Source: a virus
DNA length: 26,081 nt
Strand: one strand, 5' to 3'
Virus record (IMG/VR): IMGVR_UViG_3300021335_000074
Coordinates: 1 to 26,081 of that record
Shown here piece after piece: positions 20,729 through 26,081 of the stretch. The stretch's first letter is position 1. Every line of letters starts with the position of its first letter. The position numbers were made by a program, and so were the translations under genes. Below the pieces are notes generated by a model. That model did not search any database. It had not been told where the DNA came from and saw nothing but the letters and a program-made list of their open reading frames with translations.

Positions 20729-23700
20729 TTAAACATTAAAGATATAGTTTTGGAATACTATATAACGTTCTTCATTAATACCTTCTGCGCTATCTAGTAC
20801 ATATCTGTCAATGTCTAAGTTTAAATTTTTAAAGTCAAATTGTCCTTCTTTTAGTGCATTTAAAACATTAAGTCTAACTTGCTCTGCTTGTCCTTCTTTA
20901 CAGTATGCTAACGGTATTGCTAATACATATCCTAGTTCTTGTATTGTATTTTCTTGTGGTGTTCGCATCCAAAGAGGTAGATACTTACTTTGACTCTTTC
21001 CTATTTCTTCTAATTTTTCTCTCATGTTAGAAATATTACTAATGTAATATCTTAACTCATTTGCTGAATTGATTACTACTGCGTTAGTGTCTGCTTTAAT
21101 ATTGTTTACTATTTTATCTCTAAATCTTTGACGTAGTGGTTCAGAGTCTGAAATGTCAATATCAATGTTTACTTCAGTTACACCATCTCTAAGTGTAATA
21201 TCAATATCATTGTTGTCAAGCTCTTGCTGTAACGGTATGCCTTCTCTATTTCGAATAGTAAAACTATTCTCGCCGTCAATAACTACTTCTTGATCTCTAA
21301 ATCTTCCATCGACTGGAACTGTGTTTACACCTGTATCTTGTGCTGTTGTATCATCTTTTGTTTCAATAGCAACACTATCAACAGTGATTGCTGGATCAGG
21401 TTTTGCTATAACAAAATCTGCTGTTTTTCCGCTAGTTGGCTCTTGCGGGTCAACTACTTCTAAATAAACAACTTCGTAAATTGTATCAGTTGTTCCTGGT
21501 TCTCTTGCTTTTGCTGTTTTAATTGCACCTGTTCTGTATTGTTTACGTTTATGATTTTTGGCCGCAGCGGCTACAAACTCGTCTATTTTCTTAGTTTCAA
21601 TGCCGGCATATGCTAGTATATTAATAGTTGGTTGTATACCAAAATTTGGATCGGCTGCCCTGTATATTGTATTTGGTGGAAATACTAAAGGATCGCTAAT
21701 AAATCTTCTGTATTGATCTCTCATAGATGGACTTAACATTGGACGCATATACAAATTACTGTACAATGTATCATCTTCATCATTGATAAGAACTGTAAAT
21801 TCTTGTGTTATTGCACTATAACCAAACCTGTCTGCTGCTTTAATAGTAAACGTTTTTCTTCTATCAATACTTGTAGTACCTTCATCTAACGAAAAGTTTG
21901 CACCGTCAAATGTAGTTAAGCCTAAATTTTCTAGTGTACCAAACTGTGCTACTTTTCCAACAATTTCTCCATTGTATGCTAAACTTAGACCATTTGGTAA
22001 AGAACCGCTTTCAAGTGTATACACTAGTCTTGCATCTGGAACAGTTGTTGCTGCTACAACTCTAAGTGTGCTAATAAAGTTTGCTGTAATAGTTCCTAAA
22101 TCTGATGGAGTGATCCATTGTATAGTACTATCAACTTCTCCAAGAACTTTTAAACTAAATGTTTTAGATGTAGCAGGGTTTGTTATATCGCTGTTTGCTG
22201 TGCTAATAATAGACTTTTCAAAAAAGTCATCTTCAAATAATGCTAGTCCATATCTTTCACCAATTGCCCATTCTCTGCCAGGCTGGAAGTTTTCGTTAAA
22301 TTTAACAACACTAACATTATCGTTTATTAGCTCGTAAACTAAATCATCGTCGGTTCCTGCATCATAAAAAATTTGTCTTATTTTGTATTCTCGAGTATAG
22401 ATACTTTTAGGAGCCTTAAATCTAACAAAATCTCTATCTGCTGATAGTATATTAACTGGCCAAGGTTTAGGATCAGAGCCATCATTTAGTCTAAAAATTC
22501 TTAAAATTTTATCAGCCATTGGTTCAATGGCACCTCCAACAATAGGTTCTTGATCCCCTGCTGACAAATTAATTTCTATGCTGCTGCTTGGACTTCTAAT
22601 CGTCCATTCTACATAGTCTATTATTTCTTTTACACTATAACTTTCAGTGTTAGTAAATTTTAAATTTTTACCTATAAAATTTTGTGCTGCTATAAAATTA
22701 ATTCGTTCAACGTATAGGTAATAACTTTCAAGAGTTTGATTTTGCTGTATTATAAATTCTATCTTAGGTTCTAAAGGCGTAGTTAATGTTATAATATCAA
22801 AGTCGTCATTTGTTCCATCAACTGCTTCAACTAGGTAAGAACGTCCTTCAAGTGATAGTCGTAGTCCTCTTAGTACTGCAAGATCTTCAATACCGTCGTT
22901 GAGTGTCACACCGTCTTGTTCAGTTAGTGGTAGTTTATAAATTTTAAACGATCTATTACCAGACTGTGTATCTTCATATATTGTTCCTGTAACAATAGCA
23001 TAATCAAGATCTAATGAAAAACGTGTTGCTGTTATTGTAAATTTATATTCTTTTGTTACTGCTGGCTGATATCCCAGTGTCCCTGCAATTTCTCCTGAGA
23101 TAGTATCAAGTTTTGTTCCTGCTGGAATAACACTTGGCGATCCGTCATCATTAAAATCTTCTAGATTATAAAGAACTTTACCATCAAGTGTGTCTGAATC
23201 GTATACATCTAAATAAACAATAACATTATTGTTAGCACGTTTGTATCCTAAGTCTGCAGGCGTTAACCATATTGGCTGTCTAATATTAGTATTGTCAGCT
23301 CTAAATATACCTGTAGAAATTTTTAGTATGGAATTATCAGCACGTAAGAAATCGTCACCAACTACATATATTCTAAATATACGTTGTGGAGGATTTTCAG
23401 TGTAACCGTCGTTTACTGTTACTCTAAACTCATAGTATCTATTTAATTTTTTTGGTGTTTGTGATTCGTAAGCAAAGTCAAAGGTAAAAGTATCATAAAA
23501 GAAACTATCCCAACCGTTGTCACTGCGTATAGCAAAATCTGATGGAAATATATCATAAGGTGATGTATCCCAGCCTCCTGATTCTGCACGTTTGTCTAGT
23601 GCAAGTAATGGTTCAACTACACCAACAATTTTACCTTCGGGCGTAAGAGATATACCAGGAGGAAGTTCTCCGTCACCAGGTCTAATATAATATTCTAACG

Positions 23701-24106
23701 GCTGTCCTGCACTAACATCAGGATCTTGTGCTATAAGTTGATAATCAATAAATTCATTGTCAAGGATAAAGAAACTATCTCCGCGACCAACTGGAAGCAA
23801 GTCAGGATTTGTAACCCAAAACGGTTCGTCTTCGTCACCTACTAAAAATATAATAGTACGATCTTCAAATCCATCTGGACTAACTGCTCTAAAAACTACT
23901 TTATATTCTATAGTAGTCGGTAGTTCAAATGGTGTTCCCCTAACTTCAAGTTCTTCTATTCTTACGCCATCAGGCAATTTACCTGCAATAACATGTATTT
24001 CAACTACATCACTTGATATAGGTAATGTTAGATCACCAGGATCTAACCTAACTCTTTCTGTAAGAGTAATAGTATGGTTGTTGGGTACATTCCAGAGATT
24101 TGCCAT
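20729..24106 (-). CDS. Large virion protein with Ig-like (He_PIG-type) repeats, 1125 aa
   Basis: The largest gene here. Ig-like modules with the He_PIG signature (LPxGxxL...GxIxGxx) are visible at about 136-165 (ELPPGISLTPEGKIVGVV), 275-350 (VIPAGTKLDTISGEIAGTL) and 665-720 (SLPNGLSLAYNGEIVGKV). Each follows a conserved lead-in (FWVTNPDLLPVG, IWLTPADLGYKR, IQWITPSDLGTI). The C-terminal 95 residues (LPLWMRTPQENTIQELGYVL; IVFQNYIFNV at the end) are a block I recall from marine T4-like virion proteins. No cysteine clusters, signal or enzyme motifs are seen. It is probably a tail, baseplate or fibre component that contacts the cell surface. AAGGAA lies about 9 nt before the ATG. A late box sits 25 nt above the start. 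Confidence 0.85.
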   Translation of the reverse strand: MANLWNVPNNHTITLTERVRLDPGDLTLPISSDVVEIHVIAGKLPDGVRIEELEVRGTPFELPTTIEYKVVFRAVSPDGFEDRTIIFLVGDEDEPFWVTNPDLLPVGRGDSFFILDNEFIDYQLIAQDPDVSAGQPLEYYIRPGDGELPPGISLTPEGKIVGVVEPLLALDKRAESGGWDTSPYDIFPSDFAIRSDNGWDSFFYDTFTFDFAYESQTPKKLNRYYEFRVTVNDGYTENPPQRIFRIYVVGDDFLRADNSILKISTGIFRADNTNIRQPIWLTPADLGYKRANNNVIVYLDVYDSDTLDGKVLYNLEDFNDDGSPSVIPAGTKLDTISGEIAGTLGYQPAVTKEYKFTITATRFSLDLDYAIVTGTIYEDTQSGNRSFKIYKLPLTEQDGVTLNDGIEDLAVLRGLRLSLEGRSYLVEAVDGTNDDFDIITLTTPLEPKIEFIIQQNQTLESYYLYVERINFIAAQNFIGKNLKFTNTESYSVKEIIDYVEWTIRSPSSSIEINLSAGDQEPIVGGAIEPMADKILRIFRLNDGSDPKPWPVNILSADRDFVRFKAPKSIYTREYKIRQIFYDAGTDDDLVYELINDNVSVVKFNENFQPGREWAIGERYGLALFEDDFFEKSIISTANSDITNPATSKTFSLKVLGEVDSTIQWITPSDLGTITANFISTLRVVAATTVPDARLVYTLESGSLPNGLSLAYNGEIVGKVAQFGTLENLGLTTFDGANFSLDEGTTSIDRRKTFTIKAADRFGYSAITQEFTVLINDEDDTLYSNLYMRPMLSPSMRDQYRRFISDPLVFPPNTIYRAADPNFGIQPTINILAYAGIETKKIDEFVAAAAKNHKRKQYRTGAIKTAKAREPGTTDTIYEVVYLEVVDPQEPTSGKTADFVIAKPDPAITVDSVAIETKDDTTAQDTGVNTVPVDGRFRDQEVVIDGENSFTIRNREGIPLQQELDNNDIDITLRDGVTEVNIDIDISDSEPLRQRFRDKIVNNIKADTNAVVINSANELRYYISNISNMREKLEEIGKSQSKYLPLWMRTPQENTIQELGYVLAIPLAYCKEGQAEQVRLNVLNALKEGQFDFKNLNLDIDRYVLDSAEGINEERYIVFQNYIFNV

Positions 24107-24130
24107 ATAAACTTTTTCCTTTTACATAGC

Positions 24131-24138
24131 TATTTATC
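24131..24138 (-). promoter_or_regulatory. Late promoter box GATAAATA
   Basis: GATAAATA on the minus strand, 25 nt before the ATG of the 1125-residue protein at 24106, in a 43-nt gap. Confidence 0.65.
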
Positions 24139-24149
24139 GGAATTTGAGC

Positions 24150-24836
24150 TTAACTAAATTGACCAAAGTCTAAATCTAAGTCTGTTGGTGCGTCTACAGT
24201 TCCAAATTCAATATCAATGTAATATCTAAAATAGTCAAGAAAAGAATTAATTCCTGTTCCTTTTGGTTCTCCGAAATCAAAGTCATTAAAGAAACCGTTA
24301 TGATCTCTAATATCTATTCCGTGAACAAGGGATTGAACATTTGCTGCTGTCATTAAATCGACATTTACAATATCATTTTGGTTTGCATTTAGTGTTGCAT
24401 TTAATGAAGGATTTGTATCCGATGCTAATGATGCATTACCTGAAATTTTAACAGCATTACTATTTTGATCAACAGTTGTAGTAATACCTTGTTCACCAAC
24501 AACTCTTAATGCTTGTCTTGCTGGCACAGTCATTGCACCAGTATTGGCAATGATATCTCTATCAGCAAGAGTCGAATCAACAGCTATTGTAATAGAATTA
24601 GTGTTTTCTGTTACATTTACACTATCACCACCTATAATAGATCTAAACTCTAAGTCGTAACCGTTTCTTATTTTGAAAATTCCTGCACCTGTTCCTAAGT
24701 TTAAACCTTCTGTTTTATCGTCAATACGTAAGTCTAGGTCTTCTAAACTACGATTTACCTTTATAAATGCTTCACGAAGATCGTCACCTGTGCCGTCGTT
24801 TGCTATTCTACCAATGTTAATTAATTCTATTGCCAT
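24150..24836 (-). CDS. Putative fibre/baseplate-associated virion protein, 228 aa
   Basis: The N-terminus (ELINIGRIANDGTGDDLREA then FIKVNRSLEDLDLRIDD) is the same module as in the protein at 2478-3266. The body is repetitive and Asn/Asp/Thr-rich with alternating strands (IRNGYDLEFRSIIGGDSVNV, TENTNSITIAVDSTL, RVVGEQGITTTVDQNSNAV). The C-terminus is rich in Asp and Phe (GFFNDFDFGEP, DLDLDFGQFS). It lacks cysteines and catalytic motifs. It is probably part of the tail or baseplate. AGGAT lies 8 nt before the ATG. The late box at 24860-24867 lies 24 nt above the start and is shared head-to-head with the plus-strand gene. Confidence 0.75.
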   Translation of the reverse strand: MAIELINIGRIANDGTGDDLREAFIKVNRSLEDLDLRIDDKTEGLNLGTGAGIFKIRNGYDLEFRSIIGGDSVNVTENTNSITIAVDSTLADRDIIANTGAMTVPARQALRVVGEQGITTTVDQNSNAVKISGNASLASDTNPSLNATLNANQNDIVNVDLMTAANVQSLVHGIDIRDHNGFFNDFDFGEPKGTGINSFLDYFRYYIDIEFGTVDAPTDLDLDFGQFS

Positions 24837-24859
24837 GGATTCATCCTATCTGTTATATG

Positions 24860-24867
24860 TATTTATC
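24860..24867 (-). promoter_or_regulatory. Late promoter box GATAAATA, divergent pair (minus half)
   Basis: GATAAATA on the minus strand, 24 nt before the ATG at 24836. It is separated by two bases from its mirror copy on the plus strand (24870-24877). Confidence 0.7.
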
Positions 24868-24869
24868 AA

Positions 24870-24877
24870 GATAAATA
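24870..24877 (+). promoter_or_regulatory. Late promoter box GATAAATA, divergent pair (plus half)
   Basis: GATAAATA on the plus strand, 19 nt before the ATG at 24897. GGAGA follows at 24887-24891 as ribosome site. With the minus half it forms the perfect palindrome TATTTATCAAGATAAATA apart from the two central bases. Confidence 0.7.
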
Positions 24878-24896
24878 GTTTATACAGGAGATATTA

Positions 24897-26081
24897 ATGG
24901 CACGACCATCATTCAATAATATTGGACTTAGACGAGATCTAAATCTAGCAGACGTAGATGACCCATCAGCAGCCTTAAACAACTTGCTTAATAACTTGGT
25001 TGTTACAGATGAAGGACAAACATTTAGTGGCGGCGATTTAGACGCTATTAAGGGCATATCAAATTCAACAGTTACTAATCGAGATATTGCTGCTATGGCA
25101 AACTTAGCAGTTAAAAACGCATATTTAGACCCTGAAACAAACGAGATTGTAGAAGAAGTTGCTATACCTATTATTACAGTTAAAAACCAGTTAGATACAA
25201 TTACTGCTACTACTAGTGATCCACCGTTTTTCAATGGCGGCGACGGCCTATTTTGTAGTTTTTACGAAACAGATCAAATTAATAACAATCTTAATATTAA
25301 CTCAAGAGGTAGTGATGTTGTATTTGGCTCGCCTGTAGTTACTAAAAAGTTTTGGACCAACGGACTATTTGAATTTTCTAATAAACTTGACGATGCATTA
25401 AACGGTGCTAATGGTGCTATGCAATGGGAAGGTTATTATGTGCCTGACTCAAGCGGAACAACTACAATTAATATTGGTGCCACTGGTTATCTTATAGTTG
25501 AATTTGGCAACGAAAATGATGCATACGAAACCAAAAAAAATATATACACGCTTGAAAGGAGAGTATTTTCTACCTCAGGCACATCAGCAGATGAAAGAGT
25601 TAATATAACAGAGCAAGAAGCAAAAACTGTAGCAATTGGCGATAAAGTTACAGCAGCATTTGATAATAACGGCACTCCAATTTTAGCAACAGAAATTTCA
25701 CAAGGACTAACAGTTGACGGTGTTGGAACTACATCAATGGTTTTTAATCAACCTGTTACACTACCTGCAGGTTCTAGAATAGATCTTAGTTTAGAAGATC
25801 GTATCGGCGGGGACGAATACAGATTTAGTGTAATATTAACTAACTTAGAAAAATATGTTCCAAGATTGATTAGATTTACATTTTGGTTTCCAGGCGAAGA
25901 GATAAATTATTTTAACAAAGTCATAGACGTCAACTTGTCAACTGCACAGCGACCAGGTAGTGGCAGTTTTCCTTATTGGTATTTGTACACTCAGGTAGGG
26001 GAAATTAATACCGAAGAAAGTTTTAAAGGATTTTATGATAAGCGTCTATTAATGGGTGGCGGAACTATTGGTCCTGAAGAT
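24897..26081 (+). CDS. Putative virion protein (3' end outside window)
   Basis: ATG at 24897 with GGAGA 5-6 nt before it; 395 codons are open to the window edge. The start MARPSFNNIGLRRDLNLADV is followed by DDPSAALNNLLNNL, a short helical part, and then long beta-rich stretches (TTTINIGATGYLIVEFGN, RIDLSLEDRIGGDEYRFSVI, LIRFTFWFPGE). MQWEGYYVPDSSGTTTINI resembles wall- or carbohydrate-binding jelly-roll segments (PA14-type), but only loosely. It is transcribed late from the divergent promoter. It is probably a tail or baseplate protein. I do not recognise the exact family. Confidence 0.75.
   Translation, partial: MARPSFNNIGLRRDLNLADVDDPSAALNNLLNNLVVTDEGQTFSGGDLDAIKGISNSTVTNRDIAAMANLAVKNAYLDPETNEIVEEVAIPIITVKNQLDTITATTSDPPFFNGGDGLFCSFYETDQINNNLNINSRGSDVVFGSPVVTKKFWTNGLFEFSNKLDDALNGANGAMQWEGYYVPDSSGTTTINIGATGYLIVEFGNENDAYETKKNIYTLERRVFSTSGTSADERVNITEQEAKTVAIGDKVTAAFDNNGTPILATEISQGLTVDGVGTTSMVFNQPVTLPAGSRIDLSLEDRIGGDEYRFSVILTNLEKYVPRLIRFTFWFPGEEINYFNKVIDVNLSTAQRPGSGSFPYWYLYTQVGEINTEESFKGFYDKRLLMGGGTIGPED

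Noticed and set aside
24866-25234. Minus-strand frame opposite the plus-strand virion gene (also 25487-25675)
   Set aside because: It runs against the frame with ribosome site and late promoter, and would cover the divergent promoters.
1-26081. tRNA genes, CRISPR arrays, insertion sequences, integrase or attachment sites
   Set aside because: I looked for cloverleaf arms, regular direct repeats and transposase or recombinase motifs on both strands and saw none by eye; a computed search could still find a weak tRNA.

Overview
This window looks like part of the genome of a T4-like marine myovirus. The evidence is a T4 gp44-type sliding-clamp loader subunit, a DexA-like exonuclease, a gp31/GroES-like co-chaperonin, PhoH, ThyA/DHFR/dCMP deaminase, large virion proteins with Ig-like modules, several conserved small proteins of marine T4-like phages, and T4-style late promoter boxes (TATAAATA/GATAAATA) placed 20-30 nt before gene starts. 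The DNA is AT-rich and genes are packed with ATGA/TAATG overlaps. The host cannot be read directly. An Azotobacter-type 7Fe ferredoxin and host-like sigma70 promoters suggest a Gram-negative proteobacterium, plausibly alphaproteobacterial; this is inference.

Layout, from high to low coordinates because almost everything is on the minus strand. 24.9-26.1 kb (+) is the start of a large virion-type gene cut by the window edge. It faces 24.8-19.8 kb (-), which holds virion proteins including an 1125-residue Ig-like protein and two small conserved proteins; the two directions are fired by back-to-back late promoters. 19.8-18.0 kb (-) holds a DnaE-like fragment without catalytic residues, a conserved lysine/glutamate-rich protein, a GroES-like co-chaperonin and a MazG-like pyrophosphohydrolase. 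18.0-12.75 kb (-) is a tightly coupled operon of DNA replication and nucleotide metabolism: HAD nucleotidase-like phosphatase, exonuclease, clamp loader, 7Fe ferredoxin, DHFR, ThyA and dCMP deaminase, with five very small genes (four of them single-TM type) slotted between them. phoH (+) converges on this operon with no gap. 11.9-10.6 kb (-) holds two conserved phage proteins. 10.6-7.55 kb (-) is a lysis cassette: GH19-type endolysin, Rz-like spanin, lipoprotein spanin, a lipoprotein CHAP/NlpC-like hydrolase, and two small membrane proteins, one with an EF-hand. 7.5-4.36 kb (-) encodes DnaJ and ClpA. 4.4-1.56 kb (-) holds conserved and tail-fibre-like proteins. 1.56 kb to the left edge holds a ligase-fold nucleotidyltransferase-like protein and a cytidylyltransferase-like nucleotidyltransferase cut by the window edge.

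The most interesting points are (i) the chaperone/unfoldase set (ClpA, DnaJ, GroES-like) in one phage; (ii) an RNA hairpin that would bury the dnaJ start codon; (iii) a sigma70 promoter sitting between the arms of a 10-bp inverted repeat that would bury the ribosome-binding site of the HAD gene only in read-through mRNA; (iv) the paired nucleotidyltransferase and ligase-like genes; (v) the 7Fe ferredoxin inside the dTMP-synthesis operon; and (vi) the EF-hand membrane protein in the lysis cassette. No tRNA, rRNA, CRISPR array, IS element or integrase was seen. No gene-free stretch longer than 300 bases exists once the small genes are counted.
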